A stretch of DNA of 64,000 nt from Apostichopus japonicus (GCF_037975245.1 NC_092572.1:9225001-9289000), one strand, 5' to 3'. Shown: positions 39,013 to 52,454, numbered from the stretch's first letter. Notes: generated from the sequence alone by a model not told the origin. Program-made: numbers and translations.

Positions 39013-39860
39013 AATTGGTAAATAAAGTGAGCTGGGGAAGCGAAATATGGTTAAGAAGCACTACACTTCTCCTTTAATTTTTTTTTTTTTTTTTGGCTCA
39101 ACAATTTTAACAAATATACCGAGTATGACTACAAAAAGATCATATGAATCTTTTAAATTTAATTTTTTTTTTGGCCTCTTTTTTTTCCTTCTCATTTGGT
39201 CAACAATTTTAACAAATAAACCGAATATGACTCCCAAGATTATTATATGAAGATGCCCTCCTACACATGAATGTTACCATTCAAAATGATAACATACATC
39301 GTTCCAAATGCAAGCACGTACGTTTTTGTCCATTCAACCGTTGAACATAAAAGAATCTCGAACAGTACGTGCCTTCCTTTCAGCTTTCATTCTCCGTAAA
39401 GGCCCAATTTTATAATGACATTGGCCTAAATGATCAACTTAATCGATTTTTTTTTTCACAATTTGTTTAATAATTCAACGAGTACAATGTTCTTTTCACT
39501 TCATGTATAAGTCATATGGAATCAGTGCGGGATATCAGCAACATGTTATATTAATCAAATCCAGTACTGAATTTATTAGAAACATGTTATTTCGAAAGTC
39601 AAAGAAATTACATGTTCTAATATAGACATAATGGTCTGTTTGCTATAGTAGACTAGAGAGTAAAACGGTTGAAAGAGTCTCAGCTGTTTAAAGGTCATTT
39701 CTGAAAAAAAATTAAAGTGGTATAAAAATACAGCCTGCACTGTACAACTTCTTTTTTTGGCACCGTTCTACAACATATGAAATTTAAGTCCGTGCCTAAA
39801 GTCACCTTTCAATATTGTCAAAAGTCGAAAGCTACCAAATACGTGTCATTTATTTCTTCG

Positions 39861-39912
<52 letters not shown>

Positions 39913-41326
39913 CGTCTACCGTTATTATTTTTAAGTACATAACCACAGAGGATGCATTAAATGGATTCTCAAGTGGCTGCAAGGCGAATCGCTTAATGGA
40001 ATGCTGGAAATATTGTCGGCATTATTAGGTCAAAAAACCAAATCTTGATAGCATTTTGTTCGGCGAAGATACGACTTTTTGGTGATAATTTTATGAATGC
40101 ATCTAGCAACCGCATAACAAATGATGTCACACGGCATTTCAATTGCAAGAGAAAAAAAATGATTTGGCTGTTTATATATAACATTACAATTTCTGCAAAA
40201 CAGATCAAGGGTTGATGAAATTCTAAACATAGATCAAGTTGACAGATGAGCAAACATGCAAAATGTATCACATTACAAGATTAAATCAACTCCAGTTGGA
40301 AGAATCGCGGGTCTAGCCAATCAAACTTTAGATGGCAACCAGTGAACCACATCTCCAGGTATATAGGAACAACATACTGAGATGGGGATTTCTATAAAAT
40401 GCGATATGAGATTGTGGTTTCGACATCACGATGCATATGAGTTTGCAATCGGATTCAGGTACCCGAAGATCGCTTTCAAGGAAGCACAAATCCAACCATT
40501 TTCTTTAGCATATTCGACAGAGATCTTTTGCAGAACGACTTCCCCCAAACAACTAAGAATAATCTTGTTTCCTTTTGAGAGTTATCCATTTTTTAAAAAG
40601 TCGTGTCTGAGAATTGTCATTCTCTAAATCTGTTATGTCATATTGTCACTAATATCTGAAATATTGGTCTATATCTGTTTGCTTTTCTTTCAAATTCCCC
40701 ATCATTAGACCATACTTAATTTTAATGTAACATAACTTATGGCTGATGTTATGCTTCGTATAAGGGTAAAGGGAAAAGTTCCCTCTCCCTTTGTGCCATT
40801 TTTGTATGCATGCTAAACGCCGTTGATACAAAACGGTCTTATCATTTCCATCACTTGTACTATACAAGTACATTTTGTGGAGTTCTACTTAGCCGTTTAT
40901 GTGTCACTTTGTCTGTCCGTGTTATAAAATGTACGTCACAAATCTTAATTCTGTATGAGGGCGGATTGGAGCGCGCCGCCCCTCTCCCACCCCCCCCCAG
41001 CCTCGTGGCTACGACCCTGAGGCAGGTATACCAATTTGATGTGCAGTACAGCCTCATTTCGTCCCACAACCGCTTCCTTCCCTCACGAAATCAGCACTGT
41101 ACCAAATATCTAACCACAAGCGCGCTTGATTCATGTGGTATTATAATGTAACAAAAAAAATTACCTTGGTGAAATAGACTATGATGATACGATTTTCGTT
41201 TTTGTAAGTATGTAGTTTAGGAAGCAGCTTACTCTATTGAAAGAGGTCTGTTTGATAAACTTTTGATTGCTTTTATATTGTATGTATTTTTTTGTATGTA
41301 TTTGTATGTATTTTAGATCCTCCTGC
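39013..41326. other. No gene recognised
   Basis: Unique AT-rich sequence. (AT)n at 39861-39908. TTTTGGCTCAACAATTTTAACAAATA and a similar GGTCAACAATTTTAACAAATAAACC are a short ~100 bp tandem duplication at 39080-39235. Confidence 0.55.
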
Positions 41327-41532
41327 AAGCAGGAACTCGCGAAGAAGCCTCATTGGCTTATCAAAGCCCCAAGCTGACCGAAGTCAGTCTCTTACATTCA
41401 TATTTAACGTCCATGATTATGAATTGTCAATTGTCAACAACTCTGTAACTGGACGACATACATTTATCTGGGAGTGACTCGAACCGAGGACCTTATGATT
41501 GAAAGGCACCGGCGATAACCACTGAGCTAACA
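41327..41532 (-). mobile_element. SINE family S2, copy 2
   Basis: On the minus strand an A box TAGCTCAGTGG (41519-41529) and B box GGTTCGAGTCA (41475-41485) form the tRNA-like head. The body ends with the C(TTCG)G hairpin, GATAAGCCAATGAGGCTTCTT and CTGCTTGCAGGAGGATC, then a TAAAATACATAC-type tail (41281-41326). Copy 1 is at 32848. Confidence 0.8.
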
Positions 41533-42511
41533 CTCAACATCTAGCAATATTCAAGATAGGTTGATGGTTGCCCCTGATTTGCATAATTTGAGCCAATATC
41601 TTTTGTCGGATATCAGAGTCGGATTACAAAATATCCACCTAATTTAAGTGGTTTCGACGTTTTGGGCCCCATTTTTTGAGAAGGTCATTAATCTCGTTAT
41701 AGAGTAATGACTTTTCTTTCTGGTAACATTATAACCTAGTGAAAAGATCTGAATAAATTCCAGGTATATACCTTATTTATAACACTATAACTGTTTAGTG
41801 TTTGTTTACTTTATCCTGCTTTAAATCCTCTACCAATAGCCAAGCGTATTTGCAGGCAAATGCAATTCCAGTTGCTAGACGTGTTTGTACTGGAATGCAA
41901 GCACCGATCGACTTACATGCAACAGCATAGCTGATTTGATATACCATTTACGTCATAGGGGGATGAAGTGTCAATGTTCATGTCACATCTTACCGATAGT
42001 TTATAGGTAAACATCTATCTAAGTTATTGACAAGTGGTGGACTCTTCAACCCTAGACCGAGCCACGTGACCGTATAAGAAAGACTCGATTATATGTCAGT
42101 GCTGAGGGGAAAATGTAGTTATTATAGATATGCCGAAAACTACCTGTAAAATTTGTAAACAATTATATATCGCATAAAATATCAGTTACTTTAAATAAGT
42201 AAAAAAATTGACACCGATATTTTTTATTTTTTTTTTACGTAGAGTTCCAGTAACCGTTGCAGGTTATATATTATGTATGTCAGGTCACCAGTCAAAAGTA
42301 GCTGTACTATGCAAATAATCCCTTGACGTGTTAATATTTTCAATGGCTGGACAAACCTATAATCTAGCACACATGGCATTAGTTCATTTTTTTATCAGAA
42401 ACAGCAGAAACATAAAGAGAAAAAACATTTAAGAATTTGATGGCTTGAAGTAACTGTGTTGAGAATCCATTAGAGGTTTTTCAAGGATAAGAAGGAGAAG
42501 GGATTTATCCT
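41533..42511. other. No gene recognised
   Basis: Unique AT-rich sequence. Confidence 0.6.
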
Positions 42512-42612
42512 TGACTGCATACCAATTTCAAGGACAATAAGGTCTTGGTAAACCAATTTCAAGGACAGTAAGGTATTGACATACCAATTTAAAGGACAAT
42601 TAAGTCTTGGTA
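42512..42612. repeat. ~33 bp tandem repeat, three copies
   Basis: Copies of ACCAATTTCAAGGACAATAA then GGTCTTGGTA, with small substitutions. Confidence 0.8.
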
Positions 42613-43696
42613 TATGCTATTTTGGTTACGAAGCAATGAATGCACAATATTAATAACATTTAAATTGAAGAGCCAACGTCACCATCGGAATGTCATGCAA
42701 ACAACATTTCAAACATTGGAGATACTTTTAAGGTCAATGTGTTGAAATCCGGAACAGAGATTTCTTATACAAATAGTACATAATATCAACACTGTTAGTT
42801 TCTGGCTAAGGTCATTTATAAATTGCTGATGAAAGTAATTAATTAATTTGACAAGCCTGTTATTATTTCATTTTCTGCACGTTGTTTCAGATTGGCAAAG
42901 ACTTCAAAAAACACAAGAACAATATGTTAATATTATTAGTACCCGTTGTGCGACATCTTGTACAAAATATATGAGTCGAAGTTGCACAGAAACATTCACT
43001 GGGTGAAAAAGTTCATGATCTACTGCGAACATTTATTTAGAGTTAAGTATTCGGTCGGCCTGATAAAATAGCAAGGTAAAAAAGAGTTCCCAAATATAGA
43101 AAGTACAAGGGGTTCTTGTTATTATATATAAGGTATTAACTATTAAAGTAGTATTAAGTAGGATGGCGTTTATGGACCGTGACTTTACAATTATCTATAT
43201 CTAGGTTAAGTAATGTCCTAACTATACCCTAGATAATTAAAATGAAATGAGTCATAAGTAGGCCTTTAATCAAAGTATTGTCGAGTGTTGCGGGGTATAG
43301 CAGAAGGTATTTATATGAAATATTCTTATCATTAAATATTTCAAAATGTTTGTGAATGACACTCTTGGCACCTCTTAGACAATGAACTTGTGAGATGATG
43401 ATGTTAATTGTTAGCTGTTGAATCTGTTAGCAATTAAACTGACGAAACAATGGAAATCCCAATTCTCTAATGCTCTGAAGACATCTAAAAAGTAAAAACA
43501 CTAAAAACTATAATAAAAAGGGGGGGGGGATAGAAGACGAGTCTTTGCGATACCCAATACTCAATGCCTCTTTTAGAGGATTAGTATATAGTACTTAGGA
43601 GTAATTAACTTCTAGTTTTGAATTATGCTGGGAGATGTAAGTCTCTTTGGGATACTTGTCAAAGTCCTGACTGGAGGCTTAAATATATCTGCGGTG
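42613..43696. other. No gene recognised
   Basis: Unique AT-rich sequence with a G-run at 43520-43529. Confidence 0.6.
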
Positions 43697-43852
43697 TATA
43701 TATATATATATATGGTTGGTATATATGTATGGAATATATATTTATATATATATATATGTATATATATGTTTAAATATATATATATATATATATACATACA
43801 TATATATACATATACATATATATTATATTTATATATATATACATACATATAC

Positions 43853-43933
<81 letters not shown>

Positions 43934-43936
43934 TAA
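43697..43936. repeat. (AT)n microsatellite, ~240 bp
   Basis: TA run with GTATA, CATA and TTTAAATA interruptions. ORFs of YIYIY type are repeat translations. Confidence 0.9.
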
Positions 43937-45076
43937 TTATACATAACATTTGTTTCAAATTCTTTACATTAACATTACTGTACTCAACATCTCAATAATT
44001 ACACAATCTCACTAAAGGAGAAAAGGCAAAGACATTCATAAAAGAAGCGGATACTTAGATAAAACTTATAAACGTGAACAACAAATGAAATAAAGCGTAA
44101 ATCATCTTGTTACGATGTGCTCCATTCCACAAATTATCATATATCGCTCACTCTCACTAAATTCGCCACAGTAATTAGTGTAATGTACCGAAACTCTCTG
44201 ATGTTTTGGCTATTCCCCCCCCCCCCCCACCAATTTTTCTATACTTAACCAGCAGTAATGTTTCTCAGTTAACAGTTTGATGAAAATAACAATTTCTGAC
44301 GAACTCTTAGAAATGGAAGGTTATCTAATCATTCAGAAATGTTAGGGTAGTCATTAATCTGATATTAATGTCTTTCAGATCCAGACTGATTGATTCAGGA
44401 TTTTGTGTTTGTTCTTTCTTCTTTATATTTGTTGGCGGTTTTACGTTTGAAAATAGTAAGGCAAGATATTTTGTATTAAAGGCAATTATTTGATTGAAGG
44501 TATAGAGGATGAGTTGGAGAAACGAATATCTAGCTGTTTTTTTTATATCGTGATATGGTCGTAGAATGTGCAAGCTGTACCATGTCAAGAAAACATTGTG
44601 TATTTCAAAAGCCATTCCCACTAGAGAGACATAGAAGTCTTTCTTTTGTAAGAATGAAATTCGTCGATCGTTTGAAGTGTAGTTTCTCAAGATAAAATCT
44701 GTCTATGTTCAATTATCCCCTAAAGGGATGGCATAGTGAACATTGTTAGCTAAAATGAAGGCTACAAACTACCGTTCGTATATTACGTTGATTATTACAT
44801 GGCTCCACGAAATAAGGCTGTCAATATACTATGTATACCGGATTTTGCGTGACGTCACAGTTTTTCCTTTACTGAAGTTTGATTGAGAATCGATAGTTAT
44901 TTACATATGGTTAGTAAAACCAAAAACGAAGCACATTAAAAATGATGAGAATTCATGGTTACGGAAACAACGTAGGTGGAATATATGGTGTCTGGCAACA
45001 TCGTTGTTAACAATATAAATATCCGATTCCTCCTCATCTTTAAGGGAGTTTTTTTTTCTCCCTTCCTCAAGGACGT
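43937..45076. other. No gene recognised
   Basis: Unique sequence. A 121-codon minus-strand ORF (44325-44690) shows no domain I recognise and no splice or start context, so I leave it uncalled. Confidence 0.5.
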
Positions 45077-45418
45077 GAATCAATTGATCAGTGACTTCTT
45101 CATCATAATGACAGATGTTATTCTATATAAAGATTTACTTTCTAAAATATTGCTCTTTGTTTTGCATTGAATATCATTCATTCATTTTTGAATGTAATTT
45201 TTGAAAGATGTCAATATTTATGAATTTCATCAATTTGTAATTTTTTTGAATCAAGTGATCTGTGACTTCTTCATCATAATGACAGATGTTATTCTATATA
45301 AAGATTTACTTTCTAAAATATTGCTCTTTGTTTTGCATTGAATATCATTCATTCATTTTTGAATGTAATTTTTGAAAGATGTCAATATTTATGAATTTCA
45401 TCAATTTGTAATTTTTTT
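45077..45418. repeat. Recent tandem duplication, 171 bp unit
   Basis: The sequence from GAATCAATTGATCAGTGACT (45077) repeats from GAATCAAGTGATCTGTGACT (45248). Apart from the two changes in these first bases the copies appear identical, so the duplication is young or conversion-maintained. Confidence 0.92.
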
Positions 45419-46769
45419 GATAAGAATATAATTTTTCCCTGTGGATAAACGATTTGTAAATTATCAAGAAAAAAACCCAAAGACATCTTAAGCTGCACAG
45501 TGATACCTACTTGACTGTTGCCAGATGCATTCATAACATTTTAAAGACATTTATTTCCATGATCGAAAATAATATTAGGATGTGTTTTGTGTGAATTTTG
45601 TTATCCCAAAAATTTCGACCATCGTGGATATTCCTTGGATGTTATATCTTACTTTAGTATAATTTAATTTTAATTTTAATTTTTGATTTGTATTCCTTTG
45701 CTCTTTCTCTCCCTCCCTCTTAGCAATCCTTTGAACTGAATACATAATTTCATGATTCAACGGTAATTTAAAAAATTAAGTAGAGTTTGTTGGCAGATTA
45801 TATTGCTACTAACATTATCCGTCCTTATATCGGTGATGCATGATAGCCACAATAATATCGCAGTTTCAACGTAAGAAAGAGCGTTAAGTATAGTTTGACA
45901 ACCAAAATATTTTGATAACGCATCAAAATTTCCATCTCTGAGTTAATTTGTAATGCGATACATTTTGCCTCGTTCTAGTATTTCCTTGGCCTTCTTCCCC
46001 TCCCCCCCCCTTCCTTTTTTATTTTTCTTCTTCTTTTTTGCTTCTCATTATTGTATAGGTTATTTTGATTCCAAAGATAAATACCACTTGCGACTTCTCT
46101 CTCGACCTCTAAAAACGTATTATTTGTCATTTTCATTGTACGGAAGACTGGTCACAGGACCCCACTTGGGACAATTTGAGCTAATATCATAAGCTGTCAT
46201 GCACAACGCCTCGATGTCTTTCGACAGTAGAACGAAAGTTCGCAATTACACCCGTTTCTCCCAGGAGACTCAGAATAAACGTATGGGTATCAACAAAATT
46301 CGGCTTGTAATATTCCTCAAATATTTATTAAATATTTTGGGTGTAATATAACCATATTAATTTGTTTGAATGCGTTTCGACTTAGGTTTACTCAATGAGG
46401 AAGAAACTGCATATAAGCAGGAAAACATATATATATATGAAAGGGAGAAGTTTGAATGAGAAATCAAAAGGCAGCAGATGAAAGGGGTATATTTTTCCTT
46501 CTGTTCAAATAAAGTCTAAAAGGTTCTTACTTCCGGTACAACATGAGGTGATTGGGGTTGAGAGATTGGTCAAGGTGTTTGGTTTTCGTGCCCCACTGCA
46601 AGCTCTATCTTTCGAGACGTTTCTATAAAAATATCGCTCCTGAACGTTTTGACCAAGATCCTATGTATATAACATCTGTTTCCTATCAAAGGGACTCTGT
46701 AATACTTCACGCAACTTCATGCAACACGGTTATGATCACAAGGTAGTGGTTTTAATCATGTGTAAGTAG
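45419..46769. other. No gene recognised
   Basis: Unique AT-rich sequence with a C/T-rich tract at 45990-46045. Confidence 0.55.
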
Positions 46770-46784
46770 ACGGGTCAATTAGGT

Positions 46785-47232
46785 TTACATTACATGATAT
46801 ATCTATGTGTACTTTACTCTTTAGATTCCTTTTTTGCAATATTCTCTCCGTGTGGGTGGGGAAGGGGTGGTGGTGGTGATGACCCCACCCCCCTCTCTCG
46901 CTCTCCTCTTTTAAAAGTGGATCAATTGGTTTAGTTTTCGTCCACAGGCTCTGTCCTGTGTGACCTTCCTTAAAAGGTAATATTACTGATGAATGAAACA
47001 ATGTGTTTACAAGCCTATATACTAAAGTAGCTCCGATGAATGAATTTCCTTTTAAAAGTTATCAGTTTGAACACTTCTGTCAGAATACGGATACCACATC
47101 ATGAATAGGGGCGCTACACGCCGGGTGATCATCACTCCCCCCCTCCCCCCACCCGCACGGGCAGAATTTTTCAAAAAAGGAATCTTAAGAGTAAAGTACA
47201 CATAGATATATATCATGTATGTGCGGTAAAAC
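46785..47232. repeat. Inverted repeat pair, ~75 bp arms
   Basis: The arm at 46785-46862 reads, on the minus strand, CCCCACCCACACGG, then AAAAAAGGAATCTAAAGAGT, AAAGTACACATAGATATATC, ATGTA. The arm at 47147-47220 has the same order on the plus strand. About 285 bp separates the arms. It may be a foldback element or two copies of a small dispersed repeat also seen at 34676. Confidence 0.75.
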
Positions 47233-48484
47233 CTAAACAATCGAAAATTCTTCAATATTGTTTGCAAGAATTGCCAAATATAGTAATATTTAAGCCAATA
47301 TTTCTCAAAGGGGACCGCCACGCCCGCCCCCCCCCCCCGAGACACAGTCCCTTGGACGACACAACATAGTTCAGCAATTTTTAAACATGGCAAACATTTT
47401 GGGTATAGGCTTTTGATGTTGTTGTACTTTCATTCCACTAAGACAAACGTCTAGACGCGCGTTTTTGTTTTTCTAGAAATAAGCGGACGATACTGTTCTT
47501 CACCCTGACCGAATAGTACATTACCATCGATTCTATTTGATAAAACAAAATGGCAAATTGCCAGCTATACTGATAAATTAAAACGTCCAGACTTCATTGA
47601 TTTTTTTCTTCATTAAGTTCAGTCATGAAAAATGTGAGCATTCAGTGTTTTTTTTTTTAAATATGTATTTATGAGTTAAATGGTACGTAAATATAATGTA
47701 AGATTTAATTATATATGATTATGAATCTGATAATGTTACGGTTTGCAACAGACTATATTGCAATCGATTATTATTATTATTCTTATGATCGTCATCGTCA
47801 TTATCATTATTACAAAGTATACATGTTAACAATTCTGTTATACATATCATACCTTATCCTCGAAGGTCGTATTTATTATATACTTTTTATTATTTTACAT
47901 TATCATCGATTTTTATCAATAATCTTCTTCTTCTTCGTCATCTCCTGTTATGATTTTTTCCTTTTCCCCTCTGGTAGTTTCGTCATCCAGTTTGATTTAA
48001 GTCATTTTTTTTCCTCACTTTTTATTTTGATGTTATAAAGCGCATTATATATATGTCTTTAGATTTACCACACATGAGAGGGATTCTATGAAGCATGGAA
48101 AGCGAATTAAAAATAAATGGAAATCCCTCGATGAAACACACACACCAGATGATATCAGACGCTTATCAGGCATAAACTAAACTTGACTTTTTTTTTCTTG
48201 TGGATAAATTCGCTCACTAACAACCGTGACCTTCGTATAATGTCGTAAGAAAGATTTGCGAGAGATTTAACGCATAAGCATAGTAAATTTGACATTAAGA
48301 GTAAGTGGAGATAGTACAGGAACACAATGAACCACAACGTTAGATTCATTAATGGCGACCTAGTAAACCCCAATCACCATCTGTGTATCTGTGTATACCT
48401 GTGATTAACGACTTCCCCGAGCAGCTAAGAAAAATCTGATTCCCTTTGTAAGATATCACCTGTTAGGTTTAATGTTCCTTCGAA
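47233..48484. other. No gene recognised
   Basis: Unique AT-rich DNA with a C-run at 47323-47338. Confidence 0.55.
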
Positions 48485-48492
48485 AGAAAGGT

Positions 48493-48760
48493 CGAAGACT
48501 TGAACAAGTCTAATTATGACATCATCACGCCAAATGTGCTTCATTATGTGCGTTTGTTTTGTATTCTGACCGAGGACTTGAACAAAAGAATTCCAGGTCC
48601 TCGGTTGTGATTTCTAAAGAATCACCACGTCCTCGGAAGAATTCTATTGTATGGGGTATTGTTAAGGTTAGGGTACGTGGATTTGAACAATGGAAAATAC
48701 AATGGGGTCCTCGGTCTAAATGTAATACAAACATGTGTGTGTGTGTGTTCTTGTTCGTGT
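48493..48760 (+). repeat. Dispersed repeat R2, copy 1, with one related minisatellite unit
   Basis: GAGGACTTGAACAAAAGAA, GTCCTCGG, AAGAATTCTATTGTA and GGGTCCTCGGTCTAAATGTAA recur at 54722-54920. Just upstream, GAAGACTTGAACAAGTCTAA and TGACATCATCAC (48494-48526) resemble a single unit of the minisatellite at 55590-55880. Confidence 0.7.
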
Positions 48761-49039
48761 GCGTGTGCGTGTATACATTCTTTCTCAATTCATTTATATT
48801 ATTCAATTGTTTATATCCAGTAAGTATAACAACTTTTACAAGAATTATCATAGAACAAAGACCAGTGTGTATACAGCAAATAATATTTACCTGTTTACGT
48901 GCTATTGTTATCTTATTGTACTTGTTTTGCCTGGAAAAGAAGAAAACAGAAGTGCAATATCTATAAATCGCCCACCCCCCCCCCCCCCCCATACGTTTCT
49001 ACCATGCTATTTCAGAATTTGAGTATACAACGACAAAGA
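48761..49039. other. No gene recognised
   Basis: Short unique stretch with (GT)n and a C-run at 48975-48990. Confidence 0.6.
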
Positions 49040-50726
49040 AAATGTACACTGACAAAGAAACCGATATATTAGATCTAATGGGAAAGAAAAGTAGGCATAA
49101 CAATAGCAATTACAATGCTTGTTTACTGTTGAAGATCTAATGGGAAAGGAAGGAATACAGAACAATAGCAATAACAATGATTCTTTACTGTTGAAGATCT
49201 AATGGCAAAGGAAGGAATACAGAACAATAGCAATAACAATGCCTTTTTACTGTTGAAGATCTAATGGGAAAGGAAAGAAGGCATAATAATAACAATAGCA
49301 ATAACAATTATTCTTTACTGTTGAAGATCTATTGGGAAAGGAAAGAAGGCATAACAATAGCAATTACAATGATTCTTTACTGTTGAAGATCTAATGGGAA
49401 AGGGAAGAAGGCATAACAATAGCAATTACAATGATCCTTTACTGTTGAAGATCTAATAGGAAAGGAAGGAATACAGAACAATAGCAATAACAATGCCTTT
49501 TTACTGTTGAAGATCTAATGGGAAAGGAAAGAAGGCATAATAATAACAATAGCAATAACAATTATTCTTTACTGTTGAAGATCTAATGGGAATGGAAAGA
49601 AGTTATAACAATAGCAATTACAATGATCCTTTACTGTTGAAGATCTAATAGGAAAGGAAGGAATACAGAACAATAGCAATAACAATGCCTTTTTACTGTT
49701 GAAGATCTAATGGGAAAGGAAAGAAGGCATAATAATAACAATAGCAATAACAATTATTCTTTACTGTTGAAGATCTAATGGGAAAGGGAAGAAGACATAA
49801 CAATAGCAATAACAATGCCTTTTTACTGTTGAAGATCTAATGGGAAAGGAAAGAAGGCATAACAATAGCAATTACAATGCTTGTTTACTGTTGAAGATCT
49901 AATAGGAAAGGAAGGAATACAGAACAATAGCAATAACAATGATTCTTTACTGTTGAAGATCTAATGGCAAAGGAAGGAATACAGAACAATAGCAATAACA
50001 ATGCCTTTTTACTGTTGAAGATCTAATGGGAAAGGAAAGAAGGCATAATAATAACAATAGCAATAACAATTATTCTTTACTGTTGAAGATCTATTGGGAA
50101 AGGAAAGAAGGCATAACAATAGCAATTACAATGATTCTTTACTGTTGAAGATCTAATGGGAAAGGAAAGAAGGCATAACAATAGCAATTACAATGATCCT
50201 TTACTGTTGAAGATCTAATAGGAAAGGAAGGAATACAGAACAATAGCAATAACAATGCCCTTTTACTGTTGAAGATCTAATGGGAAAGGAAAGAAGGCAT
50301 AATAATAACAATAGCAATAACAATTATTCTTTACTGTTGAAGATCTAATGGGAAAGGGAAGAAGACATAACAATAGCAATAACAATGCCTTTTTACTGTT
50401 GAAGATCTAATGGGAAAGGAAAGAAGGCATAATAATAACAATAGCAATAACAATTATTCTTTACTGTTGAAGATCTAATGGGAAAGGGAAGAAGACATAA
50501 CAATAGCAATAACAATGCCTTTTTACTGTTGAAGATCTAATGGGAAAGGAAAGAAGGCATAACAATAGCAATTACAATGATTCTTTACTGTTGAAGCTCT
50601 AATGGGAAAGGGGGGAAGACATAAAAATAGCAATTACAATGCTTTTTTACTGTTGAAGATTTAATGGGAAAGGAAAGAAGGCACAACAATAGCAATAACA
50701 ATGCTTGTTTACTGTTGCAGTATAAT
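49040..50726. repeat. ~63 bp minisatellite D with 762 bp higher-order period
   Basis: About 27 units of TTACTGTTGAAGATCTAATG, GGAAAGGAAAGAAGGCATAA, CAATAGCAATTACAATG. Subtypes include AATACAGAACAATAG, GGCATAATAATAACAATAG and AGACATAACAATAG. The subtype order starting TACAATGCTTGTTTACTG at 49111 restarts at 49873, an offset of 762 bp (about 12 units). Confidence 0.93.
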
Positions 50727-50790
50727 AATGGTATTGGTTTTGTGTAAAAAATTGTCGACGTCGGCGTTTTGGCTAAAATCATGTGTAGCG

Positions 50791-51118
50791 ATTATGTTCC
50801 CCTTCCAGGGGAATCGTGATACACACCTGACGATGATCATAAAGTCACAGTCTCGATGCATGGGAACTGGGGTTGAGACCGACTCAGTCGTTAGGTTGAT
50901 TGGTTGTTCGTGTCCAGGTACATTCCTGGGTGACTTTTCTTAAAAAGTATCATTATGTTCCCTTTCTAGGTGGAATCGAGACACACCCGTGACTGTGATC
51001 ACACAGTCACAGTCTCGATGCAAAGGGGACTGGGGTTGAGAGCGGGTCAGTCTGTTCGTTGTTTGGTTTGTCGTGCGTGCCCAGGCTCTTTCTTAGGGGG
51101 ACTTTTCTTAAACAGTAT
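50791..51118. repeat. Tandem duplication, 161 bp unit with palindrome
   Basis: Both copies share ATTATGTTCCC, AGTCACAGTCTCGATGCA, GGGACTGGGGTTGAGA, and end GACTTTTCTTAAA-AGTAT. Copy 2 includes GTGACTGTG-ATCA-CACAGTCAC (50989-51010), a 9 bp perfect inverted repeat. Copies are diverged (~80%). Confidence 0.8.
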
Positions 51119-52370
51119 ACCTTGGAAATCTGAAATGAAAGAAAATTAAACATCAATAAGAACGTTACTACGTGGTTTAAGATCCTAGCGGAATAATGAA
51201 ATATAGTTACAAAAATGACAAATCACAGACATGACTTTTAAACTACACGGCATACTTTATCTCTCTAATGGAGCAGGATTTTTGCTTACCTGTTTCTCGG
51301 AGTTGTTCGACACATTTCTATTACATAAACGTACGATGATATTTGGGTCTGTGTCACAAGTCTTTCATCATATCCATTGTAATTGTCGTTACTATTTGAA
51401 CTTTCGCTACAATGAAATGCGTACTAGTTTGCTAATTTAGGGTTCACTTCAAAATGATTTTAGAAAATAACTTCGTCCCATTTGGATACTTATGATAAAT
51501 AATATGAAAAAAAGCCAAACGTAACCATAAACACCTTCTTAACTGTCAAAGGTAAACCCAAAATCACCTCATAACAGACTAGTGACGGGTTCAACCCCCC
51601 CCCCCCGCCATCCTCACCATACGATAAGAAAGATTAAAGCATTTTACTTCATAAATTATTTAATATTTCTCATATCGGTCGATAAAACTCTTGACAGCGA
51701 AGACGAGACTTCTAGAATAATTCATGTCATTTTTACATTCTATCATATACGTGTGAAGATTCGCACTAAAAGGTCACATTGTGTAACAGCATGACTGCAT
51801 ATCTAGCTCACTCCAGTGAACAAGCTGTGTGTTAACAGACCTTAAGTTAACCTCTCCTTACCCCCCTCCAACCCCCCCCCACCCAAACAGGAGCAAGTCA
51901 TTGAATATTCATTGCTGGAGGTAAATATCTGTTCTTATTACCGCGCGATAAAACATTTTGTTTTATTCGTGCTTTGATATACGCAATGATCAAATTGTGT
52001 ATGCTGGTTACTCGTTACCAGTGTTTACATTATAATTAAAACCCAGGGACGTCAGTGATAATTAATAGGACGGGCATATACCAATAGCTGAACAGTTTTT
52101 TCTTCTTCTAGTGTCCATCATAATTATGTAATATAAATTAATTCTTTGATAAACTTCTTTTGTCAGTGAGTTGTGTACATATGAGAACTAACTTGACTTG
52201 AAGTGAAGTGAATTGAATGGGTAGACTTATACATATATGTGTGTGTGTGTGATATAGCAAGATTAGCCTGGTAGGCTGTAATGAGTGATATAGTATATCG
52301 GTTAGCATAATTATATCGCACGAGGTATAGAAAATGATTATCGCGCGAAGAAGGAATATAGAGCAAATAT
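51119..52370. other. No gene recognised
   Basis: Unique sequence with C-runs at 51595-51607 and 51863-51885. Confidence 0.6.
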
Positions 52371-52454
52371 AGTATGTGGGTAAATACAGTATGTGGGTAA
52401 AGGTGGGTAAAATGTGGGTAAAAATGTGGGTAAAATACAGTATGTGGGTAAAAG
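52371..52454. repeat. Short tandem repeat of GTGGGTAAAA
   Basis: Six or seven copies of GTGGGTAAA with ATACAGTAT spacers. Confidence 0.85.

Noticed and set aside
40810-41151. 113-codon ORF
   Set aside because: Crosses a C homopolymer and a proline run, with no motif and no conserved partner seen.
44325-44690. 121-codon minus-strand ORF
   Set aside because: No recognisable domain, no splice-site or start support, and the composition is that of the surrounding AT-rich DNA.
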